Assembly: GCA_903918375.1 (NCBI GenBank)
Contig: CAIXED010000037.1
Coordinates: 1-33,596, forward strand
Source: an uncultured Pseudomonadota bacterium
Lineage (GTDB): Bacteria; Pseudomonadota; Gammaproteobacteria; Methylococcales; Methylomonadaceae
Direction of reading: 5' to 3'
Length of the DNA: 33,596 nt
Positions 1 to 8,057 of this stretch are shown here, piece by piece. Position 1 is the stretch's first letter, and the number at the start of each line of letters is the position of its first letter. A model generated the notes under the pieces. That model was not told where the DNA came from, did no database searches, and worked only from the letters and a program-made list of their open reading frames with translations. A program made the translations under genes and the position numbers.

Positions 1-7
1 AGTCTTA

Positions 8-83
8 GTCCCCATCGTCTAGTGGCCTAGGACACCGCCCTTTCACGGCGGTAACGGGGGTTCGAACCCCCCTGGGGACGCCA
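8..83 (+). tRNA. tRNA-Glu (anticodon UUC), copy 1
   Basis: A 76-nt cloverleaf with encoded CCA. The acceptor stem GTCCCCA pairs with TGGGGAC, followed by the discriminator G. The anticodon stem CCGCC/GGCGG (35-39/47-51) encloses a loop with TTC at 42-44. The T-arm is GGGGG-TTCGAAC-CCCCC. It is identical to the second copy, including the 7 nt upstream. Confidence 0.97.
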
Positions 84-148
84 GATTACTTTGTTATACG
101 TTGGTAGCGGATAACAAGTTAAGCAACAAAAAAGCTACCACAGTCTTA

Positions 149-224
149 GTCCCCATCGTCTAGTGGCCTAGGACACCGCCCTTTCACGGCGGTAACGGGG
201 GTTCGAACCCCCCTGGGGACGCCA
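149..224 (+). tRNA. tRNA-Glu (anticodon UUC), copy 2
   Basis: Exact copy of the first tRNA, offset by 141 bp, with anticodon TTC at 183-185 and encoded CCA at 222-224. It is followed within a few bases by a strong intrinsic terminator, so both copies are probably processed from one transcript. Confidence 0.97.
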
Positions 225-228
225 AATT

Positions 229-261
229 AAAAAAGCCATTACAATGTAATGGCTTTTTTTT
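229..261 (+). terminator. Rho-independent terminator after tRNA-Glu genes
   Basis: Perfect 8-bp stem GCCATTAC (235-242) / GTAATGGC (246-253) with a 3-nt loop, flanked by an A-run on the left and eight T on the right. Because of the A and T runs it may act in both directions. It would then also stop transcription from the nucleotidyltransferase gene on the other strand. Confidence 0.9.
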
Positions 262-330
262 CGCCTGAAATTTTGAAGATTAGATTTTGCCTAATATATT
301 TTCGGCGGTAGCTAATTGTTGTTCAGGATT

Positions 331-612
331 TTATATGGATTTAGCTTCCTGAATAACATGATCACGAAACTTATCGGGTAATGCTTTTGGCGTTAATACA
401 TCGACAGTGACATTTAATAGCTTAGCAACTTCAAGTTGAATTTTAGCTATATCCATGAGGGTTGTTTCATTAGTCGGATCAACCAATAAATCTAAATCGC
501 TATCATCTCCGTGCAGTACAGATCCAAATACTCGCACATTGTTAACCCAATGCTTAAGGGCAATTTCTCGGATAGCATCTCGATACTGGTTGAATGCAAT
601 GGATGGGCGCAT
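331..612 (-). CDS. MNT-type nucleotidyltransferase (minimal nucleotidyltransferase, MntA-like)
   Basis: Small protein of 93 aa, the size of the minimal nucleotidyltransferases that act as antitoxins of HEPN toxins. The core nucleotidyltransferase motif is visible as FGSVLHGDDSDLDLLVD: the GS of the helix, followed about 9 residues later by the metal-binding DxD pair. Known family members transfer AMP to the partner HEPN toxin and silence it. The ATG at 612 is chosen over the GTG at 621 because GGTGA lies 5 nt before it. No HEPN/DUF86 gene is seen on either side: downstream there is only about 70 nt before the tRNA terminator. It is therefore an orphan here, possibly a remnant of a lost toxin pair. 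The fold call is firm; the function in this setting is inferred. Confidence 0.85.
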   Translation of the reverse strand: MRPSIAFNQYRDAIREIALKHWVNNVRVFGSVLHGDDSDLDLLVDPTNETTLMDIAKIQLEVAKLLNVTVDVLTPKALPDKFRDHVIQEAKSI

Positions 613-681
613 AAAGATCACCGAATGTCATAAGGTTGAGCGGTCATTTCATCGATTAAAAACGACCGCTACATTGCACTT

Positions 682-1728
682 TTATATGTAATTAACCCGC
701 TTAGAATCTGAGCTTGATGGCGTGATTTCACCGATGCTAAACACGCTTTCACCTTGTGCAGCTAAGATTTCCAAGGTTTTCGCTTCATCGGCAGCGTCTA
801 CGCAGACGATCATGCCAACACCGCAGTTAAACGTCACTAACATATCCGCTAAATCAACATTGCCTTGCTGTTGCAGCCAAGCAAAAATCTCTGGTAATTG
901 CCAAGCGCTCAAATTAATCGTCGCGTCTAAATCTTTCGGTAAAACCCTTGGCAAGTTTTCGGTAATGCCGCCGCCAGTGATGTGCGCCATTGCGTGAACT
1001 GGCACAGTTTTCAATAATTCCAGCAACGGTTTGACATAAATACGAGTAGGCTCTAATAAAGTTTTGCCTAACTGTTTGCCATTGACTTCACTTTCTAAAG
1101 ACACGCCGCTCTTTTCAACGATTTTACGCACTAATGAGTAACCGTTTGAATGAGGGCCTGATGAGGCGATGCCAATCAATTTATCGCCCGCTTTAACTTT
1201 GCTGCCATCGATAATGTTGTCACGTTCAACGATACCGACGCAAAACCCCGCCAAATCATAATCACCATCGGCATACATGCCTGGCATTTCAGCAGTTTCG
1301 CCACCGACTAAAGCAGCGCCAGAATATTCACAACCTTTACCGATGCCTTCGATAACTGAAGCAGCCGTATCAACATTCAGCTTGCCAGTCGCGAAATAAT
1401 CCAAGAAGAACAATGGCTCTGCGCCTTGCACGATAATATCGTTGACGCACATCGCGACTAGGTCGATACCAACGGTGTTGTGCAGATTTAAATCCAAAGC
1501 CAGTTTTAATTTAGTTCCCACACCATCGGTGCCGGATACCAACACTGGGTTTTTATAGCGATCCAGCGGTAATTCAAATAAAGAACCAAAGCCGCCTAAT
1601 CCAGCCATAACGCCTGCATTACGGGTTTTAGCTGCAATCGGTTTAATGCGTTCGACTAAGGCGTTACCGGCTTCAATATCGACACCAGCGCTTTTATAAT
1701 TCAGGCGCTCTTGTTGTTGTTCACTCAA
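682..1728 (-). CDS. purM: Phosphoribosylformylglycinamidine cyclo-ligase (AIR synthetase)
   Basis: Fifth step of de novo purine synthesis in the cytoplasm: ATP-dependent ring closure of FGAM to aminoimidazole ribonucleotide. Family landmarks are visible: [15 protein letters not shown] at the N-terminus, the [16 protein letters not shown] nucleotide loop, [13 protein letters not shown], the [11 protein letters not shown] segment, and the [17 protein letters not shown]-terminal motif. Total length of about 348 aa is normal for PurM. The reading frame also allows a GTG at 1740. I prefer the TTG at 1728 because GAGG precedes it by 7 nt, while nothing like a ribosome binding site precedes the GTG, and because known PurM proteins have a short extension before YK-AGVD. 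The usual partner purN is not next to it. The gene is divergent from the DUF2066 gene. Confidence 0.97.
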   Translation of the reverse strand: MSEQQQERLNYKSAGVDIEAGNALVERIKPIAAKTRNAGVMAGLGGFGSLFELPLDRYKNPVLVSGTDGVGTKLKLALDLNLHNTVGIDLVAMCVNDIIVQGAEPLFFLDYFATGKLNVDTAASVIEGIGKGCEYSGAALVGGETAEMPGMYADGDYDLAGFCVGIVERDNIIDGSKVKAGDKLIGIASSGPHSNGYSLVRKIVEKSGVSLESEVNGKQLGKTLLEPTRIYVKPLLELLKTVPVHAMAHITGGGITENLPRVLPKDLDATINLSAWQLPEIFAWLQQQGNVDLADMLVTFNCGVGMIVCVDAADEAKTLEILAAQGESVFSIGEITPSSSDSKRVNYI

Positions 1729-1814
1729 TGGGGGCCTCACGTTAAATAAAGGTTGAAGTGGTTGTTATTGTACTATAGATCCTATTGATAACCGACCCGC
1801 AAACAGGGGGATTT

Positions 1815-2633
1815 ATGTGTTTTAAAAGGGAGAAATGTGTGCGTTACTGGATTTTACTGTTAGGTTTATTGTCGAGTTTTCAATTAGCGGCGGTCGAGGT
1901 CAGTGGATTGTATGAAGTGGATTTGGTTGCTAATAGCCAATCAGCGGATGATCGAGTGCAAGTAATGAAACAGGGTTTGTTTGCGGTATTGAACCGAGTC
2001 GTAGTGACCGACGATATTGCTAAACTGCCAGTCGTACAAACTATGTTATTGAATGCTGGGCAATACGTTAAACAATTCCAATATGCTGCACTGAATGAGC
2101 AAGAAGCTTATAGCGAGCAAACTGCGCGTAAAGTGCATATTGAATTTGATGAAGAGCAAATTTTAAATATTCTGCAAAAAAATCAACTGGCGTTGTGGGA
2201 TGTAACTAGGCCGCAAACCCTTGTGTGGTTAGTCGTGGAAGAAGACAGCGCTCAACAGTTTTACAACGCTGACACCATGCCCGATATTGAAAGTGCTTTT
2301 AATTTGGCAGCAAAAGTGAAGGGTGTACCGATGATTTTTCCGTTGCTGGATTTGGATGAGCAACAAGCGGTGTCGGTTGATACGGTCTTGGCGATGAACT
2401 CAAGCAAGTTATTAGCCGCTTCCGCGCGTTATGAAGTGACTTCGGTGGCGGTGGCGAAAATTGCCAAACACGGTAATTGCTGGCAGGGCAGTTGGGCGTT
2501 TCATTTTGATGGCAAGGTTAAGCAATGGAGTGGCTTGTGTCAGCCTTTACGCGCCAGTGTTTTGGCGGGGGCTCAAGGTATTTATGAGGTCTTGTCTAAC
2601 TATTACGCCGCTAGACCATCAACCCATCACTAA
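1815..2633 (+). CDS. DUF2066 family exported protein
   Basis: 272 aa. The N-terminus has a basic stretch followed by a hydrophobic segment (YWILLLGLLSSFQLAAVEV), a likely signal peptide, so the mature protein is probably periplasmic. The body (VSGLYEVDLVANSQSADDRVQ, then AVLNRVVV) matches my memory of the DUF2066 family, which is frequently next to purM in gammaproteobacteria. Its function is unknown. Two starts are possible: ATG at 1815 with AGGGGG 4 nt upstream, or GTG at 1839 with AGGGAG upstream, which would give a more compact signal peptide. The TTG at 1785 is unlikely. The 3' end overlaps the convergent membrane-protein gene by 15 nt. Confidence 0.8.
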   Translation: MCFKREKCVRYWILLLGLLSSFQLAAVEVSGLYEVDLVANSQSADDRVQVMKQGLFAVLNRVVVTDDIAKLPVVQTMLLNAGQYVKQFQYAALNEQEAYSEQTARKVHIEFDEEQILNILQKNQLALWDVTRPQTLVWLVVEEDSAQQFYNADTMPDIESAFNLAAKVKGVPMIFPLLDLDEQQAVSVDTVLAMNSSKLLAASARYEVTSVAVAKIAKHGNCWQGSWAFHFDGKVKQWSGLCQPLRASVLAGAQGIYEVLSNYYAARPSTHH

Positions 2634-3119
2634 GCTGTCAATGCCGTAAGCGCCGCCGTAAACAATCAGAAAATAAGCAAAAGACACCACCAAGGCGGCG
2701 GCGTTATTAATATCGAGCACTTGTTTGAAGATACGGGCAATTAACAGCACCGCCCATAATAAAAACAGGCCGAGCAATAGATAACCAAACGCTTCTTCGC
2801 TGGTGGTTGCCCAAAACATCACGGGTAGTAAAAACGTCGAAATCAGATTCTGGCAAAATAAAATCGCGGTGGTGATTTGAGTAAAACTATCGTGAGATTT
2901 ATTCAGTAACAAAATCCCACCGACAAAACCCAGCGTGAGCAAGGTTTCCAGAATCACCTCAAATATCGCTTCAATATCATCCGACATATTAAATTGGATG
3001 AAGAAAATCACCGCGAAGTAGAAAATCAGATTTTGTCTGAAAAACCGCTGTGAGGTCGGTAGTAGTAATACATAACCACGTAACCAGCACAGCGGTAGAT
3101 AGGCGTTGAAATTATTCAT
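2619..3119 (-). CDS. Predicted integral membrane protein, unknown function
   Basis: 166 aa, dominated by hydrophobic stretches: about five candidate membrane segments (near NLIFYFAVIFFIQF, LLTLGFVGGILLL, ILFCQNLISTFLLPVMFW, FGYLLLGLFLLWAVLL and AALVVSFAYFLIVYGGAYG). No catalytic motif is recognised; the layout is loosely Yip1-like, but I would not assign that family. The ATG at 3119 is used; a GTG lies directly before it, and AGG is about 9 nt upstream. It follows the dynamin-like gene by 22 nt on the same strand, so the two are probably co-transcribed and may act together at the membrane. Confidence 0.7.
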   Translation of the reverse strand: MNNFNAYLPLCWLRGYVLLLPTSQRFFRQNLIFYFAVIFFIQFNMSDDIEAIFEVILETLLTLGFVGGILLLNKSHDSFTQITTAILFCQNLISTFLLPVMFWATTSEEAFGYLLLGLFLLWAVLLIARIFKQVLDINNAAALVVSFAYFLIVYGGAYGIDSLVMG

Positions 3120-3141
3120 CACAGTTGCCTAGCAGCAATGA

Positions 3142-4503
3142 TTAAATCTCGTCGTTAGCGAAAGCTTCGGCTTGTGATGCATAAAAAGCCTGTTGTTGGC
3201 TGTAGCTAAATTGATCATTCAGCGCCTGAACCAAGTCTTTGCTTTGTTCTAGTAAGCCAGTCAATTTTTTACGGTTTTTCTTGTTTTTGCCAACCGGTGA
3301 AGTGGTTGGCAATAAAACCCGCCAAAAGCTCAAGCTTTTTTCAAACAAGCCTGCTAAATCTTCTGGGATGTTTAATTGTTTTTGGCGCTTATGTAGTTGA
3401 TTAATAATGAATTTCGCATGTACTCGACTGACGATAATATGAATTGGCGTCAAAATGGCCAGCATCACCAAAATAATCGCAGGACCAATAATCGGATCTA
3501 ATAATAAATCCAAAATCCCCATCGCAATTTCAGCAAACAATAACAGCATGATTAAAAAGCCGAGAATAATCAGTGTTGAAGCGTTGCAGCGTTCTTTCCA
3601 AGTCGTAATTGACGCTTCGACTTCGTTAATCACCACATCATCAATATCGCGAATGCCTTTTTCCAAGCTGGCAAGGATGCGGTAAGTGCGGTCGTTGTTC
3701 AAATTGCTGATGCGTTGATCGATCAATGACAAATCACCGTTTTGTGATAACACCACGAATTGACCAGTATGAATGCCAAATTCGGCTAAACGTCTTTGCC
3801 AAGCCGCAGCAATCTCCTGGCTTTTTTGTGGCTCTAGGCTGATTTCAGAATGATCAATAACAAAGATAAATTTATTGCTGTCCTGTTGTGCAACGATATT
3901 AGCGACCGTTTCGTTGATTAAAGCTGGATCAGCTTCAAACAGATCAGTAAACACCAAAACCAAGTCGGAAATATTGATGACGTGTTTTCTTAATAAGCCG
4001 GTGGCTTGGTTTTCAGTGCTTGGGCTAATTACCGGTGCATCTATTAATAACTTGGTTTTTAACTTGGCATTGTTGATGGTAATCAATTCTAAGTAAGTAT
4101 TTAGCTTGCTGCCTTCGCCACTCGCGACGCGTTCAATGTCGCGGCTGATTTGATAAAACGGTAAGCGATGGTCTGCATCTAAAGCGTTGCCGGGTAGGGT
4201 GGCTGAAGTGGCTTGTGGGGTGTACTGCAAGACGGTGAATTTGTGTCTTGAACTATGAAGTTGAATCCCTAAATAGCGATTAACAAAATCAGATTTAGCC
4301 GAAGAATAGCCGCCCAAAGTGCTGATTAATGGCCACCAAGAGCTTTTGCGTGCAGTGGTTTCATCGTTATCGATTAAACCCATTTCAAATTCCACTTCAT
4401 CGAGATCCTGAAACACTTTCACTGTTTTTTGCAAAACAGGGTCGGTGCTTGCAAATTGTTTCTCAAGATTAATCAAATGCTTGCTAACCGTTTTATCCGC
4501 CAT
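3142..4503 (-). CDS. Dynamin-like GTPase-fold membrane protein with degenerate P-loop
   Basis: 453 aa. The region STLGGYSSAKSDFVNRYLG (about residues 61-79) has the shape of the dynamin/EHD P-loop, but the usual GK[ST] is replaced by AKS. KLLIDAPVISP resembles the G3 switch region with the DxxG glycine replaced, and NKFIFVIDHSEI lies where the strand before the G4 motif is expected. Towards the C-terminus there are two to three hydrophobic segments (STLIILGFLIMLLLFAEIAMGI and IGPAIILVMLAILTPIHIIV), so the protein is probably anchored in the inner membrane with a C-terminal helical tail. It may bind nucleotide weakly or be a pseudo-GTPase. The next gene is a small membrane protein 22 nt downstream. 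The fold is inferred from motifs only. Confidence 0.6.
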   Translation of the reverse strand: MADKTVSKHLINLEKQFASTDPVLQKTVKVFQDLDEVEFEMGLIDNDETTARKSSWWPLISTLGGYSSAKSDFVNRYLGIQLHSSRHKFTVLQYTPQATSATLPGNALDADHRLPFYQISRDIERVASGEGSKLNTYLELITINNAKLKTKLLIDAPVISPSTENQATGLLRKHVINISDLVLVFTDLFEADPALINETVANIVAQQDSNKFIFVIDHSEISLEPQKSQEIAAAWQRRLAEFGIHTGQFVVLSQNGDLSLIDQRISNLNNDRTYRILASLEKGIRDIDDVVINEVEASITTWKERCNASTLIILGFLIMLLLFAEIAMGILDLLLDPIIGPAIILVMLAILTPIHIIVSRVHAKFIINQLHKRQKQLNIPEDLAGLFEKSLSFWRVLLPTTSPVGKNKKNRKKLTGLLEQSKDLVQALNDQFSYSQQQAFYASQAEAFANDEI

Positions 4504-4712
4504 GAGAATTCTGCCTTTTATTATTATGTTATCGAAGGGCTAAAAATCGTTGACCAGTGTTGATAATTTTTAGCTACCGCTTCGGGTTTACAGTCGGCGG
4601 GCAGTATACACCGATGACATTAAACGGTAAAAACTCTGCTTAGGTGATTAACAAAAACAATTTTTCAATCAGAAAGGCTTGAGATTTGAAGTGTGTTGGT
4701 AGGGAAAAACAG
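4504..4712. other. Intergenic region with a 9-bp dyad upstream of the dynamin-like gene
   Basis: About 200 nt without a gene. The only structure I see is a perfect 9-bp inverted repeat, GCTAAAAAT (4539-4547) and ATTTTTAGC (4566-4574), 36 nt upstream of the dynamin-like gene start. This could be part of its promoter or operator. It lacks a terminator-type T-run directly after a GC-rich stem. Confidence 0.35.
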
Positions 4713-5141
4713 TTACAAGCCATTCAGCAGTGTTAAAAACGATCTAGGGCTAACAACCGATGCAAAATCAGGGGGATTTTCCAATAACAAACGATCACCC
4801 GTAACCAATATGCTGCCTTTCTGTGCCGCTAGTAATTCCCACAAATGATTATCGCCCGGATCAGGCGCGATAAACGATGCGGCCGGTTCTCGCCAAATCG
4901 CATTCATGACTATATCGCTTAGAATTCGGTCAATCTCATCAGGGATAAGGCCATGCAATTTTTGGATTTTAGGGCGCAACAATACAGCGCGATACTCATC
5001 CAACAAAGCCGGTGACAATAAATAAACAAACTCAGCCGTTAACATGCCATCGAAAATACGACACACCAATGCTTGTGAGTCGCCAGAAATTAGGGCGCTA
5101 ATAATCACATTGGTGTCGATTACCGCCAAAGGTCGCTTCAT
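4713..5141 (-). CDS. PIN-domain toxin of a toxin-antitoxin pair
   Basis: 142 aa, the usual length for PIN-domain RNases of the VapC-like class known as toxin component, PIN family. The acidic metal-binding residues are in place: D9 in VIDTNV, E49 in LLDEYR, D94 and D97 in APDPGDNHLWEL, and D116 in VTGDRLL. Such proteins cleave RNA and are neutralised by the protein encoded just upstream. The ATG overlaps the antitoxin stop as ATGA (5138-5141), so translation is coupled. The target RNA cannot be predicted from the sequence. Confidence 0.9.
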   Translation of the reverse strand: MKRPLAVIDTNVIISALISGDSQALVCRIFDGMLTAEFVYLLSPALLDEYRAVLLRPKIQKLHGLIPDEIDRILSDIVMNAIWREPAASFIAPDPGDNHLWELLAAQKGSILVTGDRLLLENPPDFASVVSPRSFLTLLNGL

Positions 5142-5377
5142 ACTTGCTTCCGGTATGAATTAACTTCTTGGATCGCTAATTCAAGTGCCTCATCCTCACT
5201 TAATATTGCCCGTTTTCGAGCTTGAGCAACTAGTTCGGCGGCGGAGCGCCCAGTTTTGATACCGTAAAAATCTAAACTTTCATCAATGACTGTGACCAAG
5301 CTTTTCCGAGATTTAGTGGCGGCTTCTTTCAAAGCTTGGTAGCGCTCGTCACTTAGGGTAATGGTTAATCTGGGCAT
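5138..5377 (-). CDS. Ribbon-helix-helix antitoxin (CopG-like) partner of PIN toxin
   Basis: 79 aa. The N-terminus MPRLTITLSDERYQALKEAATKSRKSLVTVIDESL fits the ribbon-helix-helix DNA-binding fold: a short beta strand, then two helices. The C-terminal part (AELVAQARKRAILSEDEALELAIQEV) is the likely toxin-wrapping segment. It is first in a two-gene operon and overlaps the toxin start by 4 nt. In such pairs the antitoxin normally represses its own promoter. It ends the stretch downstream of ntrC but is separated from it by about 60 nt. Confidence 0.88.
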   Translation of the reverse strand: MPRLTITLSDERYQALKEAATKSRKSLVTVIDESLDFYGIKTGRSAAELVAQARKRAILSEDEALELAIQEVNSYRKQV

Positions 5378-5439
5378 GGTGTAGTCTCCAATTTTTGGTG
5401 TTAAAGCATCATAACACCATCTCAGCCTATTTCCCGGTC

Positions 5440-6858
5440 TTATTCATCATCAATATCCAACTCCTTCAATTTGCGAGTTAAGGTATTACGGCCATAGCCC
5501 AGTAAAATCGCTGCTTCTTGTTTTCTGCCGTGCGTGTGTTGCAGGGCGGTTTCAATCAATATCTTTTCAACGCTAGGAATCGCTTGTTTAGCCACTTCCG
5601 GTTTACCGGCTTGTAATTGTTGCTTTACCCAGCTTTCAAATGCCTGTTCCCAGCTAGCAAATTCAATATTGCCAACTGATTCTTGGCTAGGATGGCTTAA
5701 TTCGGGTGGTAAATCTTCGATGTGAATTTCTCGACCTGAAGCCATCACGGTTAACCAGCGGCAGATGTTTTCCAGCTGTCGAACATTACCTGGCCATTTG
5801 AAATGACTCAAAAACTCTTCTGTGTCGGGTTTTAAAATTTTAACTTCGGTGCCCAATTCTTTGGCGCTTAGATACAGAAAATGTCGCATTAGCAAGCCAA
5901 TATCTTGGCTACGTTCCCGCAAGGGTGGAATGTGAATCCGAATAACATTTAACCGATGAAATAAATCTTCACGGAAGCGGCCTTGAGCAACCAGCGTTTC
6001 CAAATTTTGGTGAGTGGCGGCAATAATCCGTACATTCACTTTAATTGATGATTGTGCGCCGACTGGGTAAAACTCATTGTCAGCCAATACTCGCAATAAG
6101 CGGGTTTGCAGTTCGGCGGGCATATCGCCGATTTCATCCAAAAACAGCGTACCGTTATTGGCCTGTTCAAAACGGCCAGTTCGACGGGCTTGAGCTCCGG
6201 TAAATGAGCCTTTTTCATGGCCGAATAATTCCGATTCCATCAAATCACGCGGAATTGCCGCCATGTTTAAAGCAATAAACGGTTGATTGGCACGAGGGCT
6301 GTGTTTATGTAAGGCTTTGGCGACTAACTCTTTACCGGTTCCCGATTCACCATTAATCAAAACCGTGATATGTGAGCGTGCCAAGCGGCCAATGGCACGA
6401 AATACTTCTTGCATCGCTGGCGCTTCGCCAATGATTTCGGTGCTTTCTTCTATGGTTTCTGGTTCGACAATCGCTGCTTGTTGTTCTTTGCTGTGGGTGC
6501 AGGCGCGGTGAACAGTTTCTACCACTTCGTTCACATCAAATGGCTTGGGCAGATATTCAAACGCACCGCCATGAAACGCTGAAACTGCGCTTTCCAAATC
6601 CGAATGGGCGGTCATGATAATCACCGGTAATTCGGGATGTTTGTCGTGAATGGTTTTCAGCAACTCAAAACCATCCATGCCTGGCATCCGAATGTCGGTG
6701 ATCAAGGCTTGTGGTATGCCGTGTACCAGTTCTTTTAATAAATCGCTGGCATTGGAAAAACTGCGGGTGTTGATATTGGCTTTTTGTAAGGCTTTTTCTA
6801 AAACCCAGCGGATTGATTTGTCGTCATCGACAATCCAGACATTATCCGAAATCGGCAT
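5440..6858 (-). CDS. ntrC: Nitrogen regulation response regulator NtrC
   Basis: 472 aa sigma-54 activator. Receiver domain (about 5-120) with acidic pocket D11-D13, phospho-acceptor D55 in LITDIRMPG and K105 in LPKPFD. The AAA+ domain (about 143-380) has Walker A GESGTGKE (170-177), the sigma-54 contact loop as GSFTGA (217-222; the more common form is GAFTGA) and Walker B LFLDEIGD (238-245). The C-terminal Fis-type helix-turn-helix (about 445-465) has ALLGYGRNTL-like spacing typical of NtrC. When phosphorylated by NtrB at low nitrogen it activates sigma-54 promoters. It lies 26 nt downstream of ntrB in the same operon, whose promoter carries two NtrC-like sites. Confidence 0.97.
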   Translation of the reverse strand: MPISDNVWIVDDDKSIRWVLEKALQKANINTRSFSNASDLLKELVHGIPQALITDIRMPGMDGFELLKTIHDKHPELPVIIMTAHSDLESAVSAFHGGAFEYLPKPFDVNEVVETVHRACTHSKEQQAAIVEPETIEESTEIIGEAPAMQEVFRAIGRLARSHITVLINGESGTGKELVAKALHKHSPRANQPFIALNMAAIPRDLMESELFGHEKGSFTGAQARRTGRFEQANNGTLFLDEIGDMPAELQTRLLRVLADNEFYPVGAQSSIKVNVRIIAATHQNLETLVAQGRFREDLFHRLNVIRIHIPPLRERSQDIGLLMRHFLYLSAKELGTEVKILKPDTEEFLSHFKWPGNVRQLENICRWLTVMASGREIHIEDLPPELSHPSQESVGNIEFASWEQAFESWVKQQLQAGKPEVAKQAIPSVEKILIETALQHTHGRKQEAAILLGYGRNTLTRKLKELDIDDE

Positions 6859-6884
6859 TAGCTATCTCCCTAAGCAAGGTTTTA

Positions 6885-7934
6885 TTAATCATTTATTGGT
6901 AAGTAAATTGAAAATACGGTATGACCGGGCTCGCTTTCGCATTCGATTAAGCCGTTATGTTGGTTAATCAAGGATTGAGCGATTGAAAGACCGAGGCCAG
7001 TGCCTTCAGCGCGGCCGGTAATCATCGGGTAAAAAATTCGCCCCATCAGCTCCGACTTGATGCCAGGGCCATTGTCGATAATGTCAACTTTTGCCACTAA
7101 TTTATGGTGTTTACGACCGATGGTCATGTGGCGTTGGATGCGTGTTTTGATAATAATCTGGCCTTTTTGGTCTATTGCTTGCACAGCATTACGGACAATA
7201 TTCAGCAGTGCTTGAATTAACTGGTTTTTATCGGCAGATAGTTCGGGAATGCTGGGGTCGTAATCGGTCGTTAGTTGAATGTGGCTGTTGGCTTCTACAC
7301 TGACTAATTGTCTAACCCGTTCTAAAACTTCATGAATATTGAGTGGGCTTTTATGTGCGGGTTTGTTGGGGCCCAGCATTTTATCCATCAAATCTTGTAG
7401 TCGATCCGATTCGGCAATAATGATTTGCGTGTATTCCTTTAATTCAGGGTCTTGTAATTCCAAGTCCAATAATTGCGCGGCACCGCGTAAACCGCCTAAA
7501 GGGTTTTTAATTTCATGCGCCAAGCCTCTAACCAACATGCGGCTGGTATTTTGCTGGGCCAGTAATTGTTCTTCTTTGGTGATTCGTAGATGGCGATCAA
7601 CTTGTTGTAACTCAATCAGAATCTCGCTAAAGATGCCGTTTTCCTGTAAAGGCGTAGCGCTTAGATTAACGGTAATGGTTTGATTTACCCGCTCTAAAAT
7701 CAATTCTCTATCGACTAGAGGTTCATGGTTGTTGAGGCGATGTAACAAATCATCAAACAACAAAGTTTGTGGCGTCTTAAACAGTTTCTGCGCTGGAGTG
7801 CCGATTAAGTGTTTGGCGCTATCGGCAAACAGCATCTCGCCGGCTGGATTGATGTAAGACAGCAGCAAGTCTCTGTCAAATAACAGAATCGCTTCGTTAA
7901 TATGGTCGAGGATTTTTTTATACACAACATTCAA
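6885..7934 (-). CDS. ntrB: Nitrogen regulation sensor histidine kinase NtrB
   Basis: 349 aa soluble histidine kinase. N-terminal PAS domain (about 5-115, with LLFDRDLLLSYINPAGEMLF), dimerisation/phospho-acceptor helix with H140 in RGLAHEIKNPLGGLRGAAQLL, and catalytic ATPase domain with DNGPGIK and GTGLGLSIAQ. The PII protein normally controls whether it phosphorylates or dephosphorylates NtrC. The start is uncertain: TTG at 7934 or GTG at 7925, neither with a recognisable ribosome binding site. The first in-frame ATG codes for M34 inside the conserved PAS core and is too late. A sigma-54 promoter ends only about 16 nt before the TTG. Confidence 0.96.
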   Translation of the reverse strand: MNVVYKKILDHINEAILLFDRDLLLSYINPAGEMLFADSAKHLIGTPAQKLFKTPQTLLFDDLLHRLNNHEPLVDRELILERVNQTITVNLSATPLQENGIFSEILIELQQVDRHLRITKEEQLLAQQNTSRMLVRGLAHEIKNPLGGLRGAAQLLDLELQDPELKEYTQIIIAESDRLQDLMDKMLGPNKPAHKSPLNIHEVLERVRQLVSVEANSHIQLTTDYDPSIPELSADKNQLIQALLNIVRNAVQAIDQKGQIIIKTRIQRHMTIGRKHHKLVAKVDIIDNGPGIKSELMGRIFYPMITGRAEGTGLGLSIAQSLINQHNGLIECESEPGHTVFSIYLPIND

Positions 7935-7960
7935 GGTTAAGAGTGATTGTTAGATTGTTA

Positions 7961-7976
7961 TGCAATTAGCAAGCCA
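7961..7976 (-). promoter_or_regulatory. Sigma-54 promoter of ntrBC
   Basis: Read on the minus strand it is TGGCTTGCTAATTGCA. Compared with the consensus TGGCACG-N4-TTGCA it keeps TGGC, the G at position 7, and TTGCA with exact spacing. The -12 C is at 7962, so transcription should begin near 7950, just ahead of ntrB. Confidence 0.85.
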
Positions 7977-8027
7977 GTTTTAAAGGCTAGGGTGAAGTGG
8001 GGTTAGAGGGTATTTTTAGAAGATGCT

Positions 8028-8044
8028 TGCACCAAATTAGAGCG
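8028..8044 (-). promoter_or_regulatory. NtrC-like binding site, ntrB-proximal
   Basis: Plus-strand TGCACCAAATTAGAGCG resembles the enterobacterial NtrC site TGCACCAAAATAGTGCA at 14 of 17 positions. Its centre is about 86 bp upstream of the predicted ntrB transcription start, a normal enhancer distance. Part of a perfect 13-bp inverted repeat (8029-8041 / 8061-8073). Confidence 0.65.
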
Positions 8045-8057
8045 CGTTGAATTTGAC

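Larger units (their letters stand above)
1..224 (+). repeat. 83-bp perfect tandem duplication of tRNA-Glu unit
   Basis: Bases 1-83 are repeated exactly at 142-224, covering the tRNA and its 7-nt upstream AGTCTTA. A unique 58-nt spacer (84-141) separates them. It contains a 7-bp dyad (TGGTAGC at 102-108, GCTACCA at 134-140) that may help processing. The repeat may extend further left, because the window begins inside it. Confidence 0.9.
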
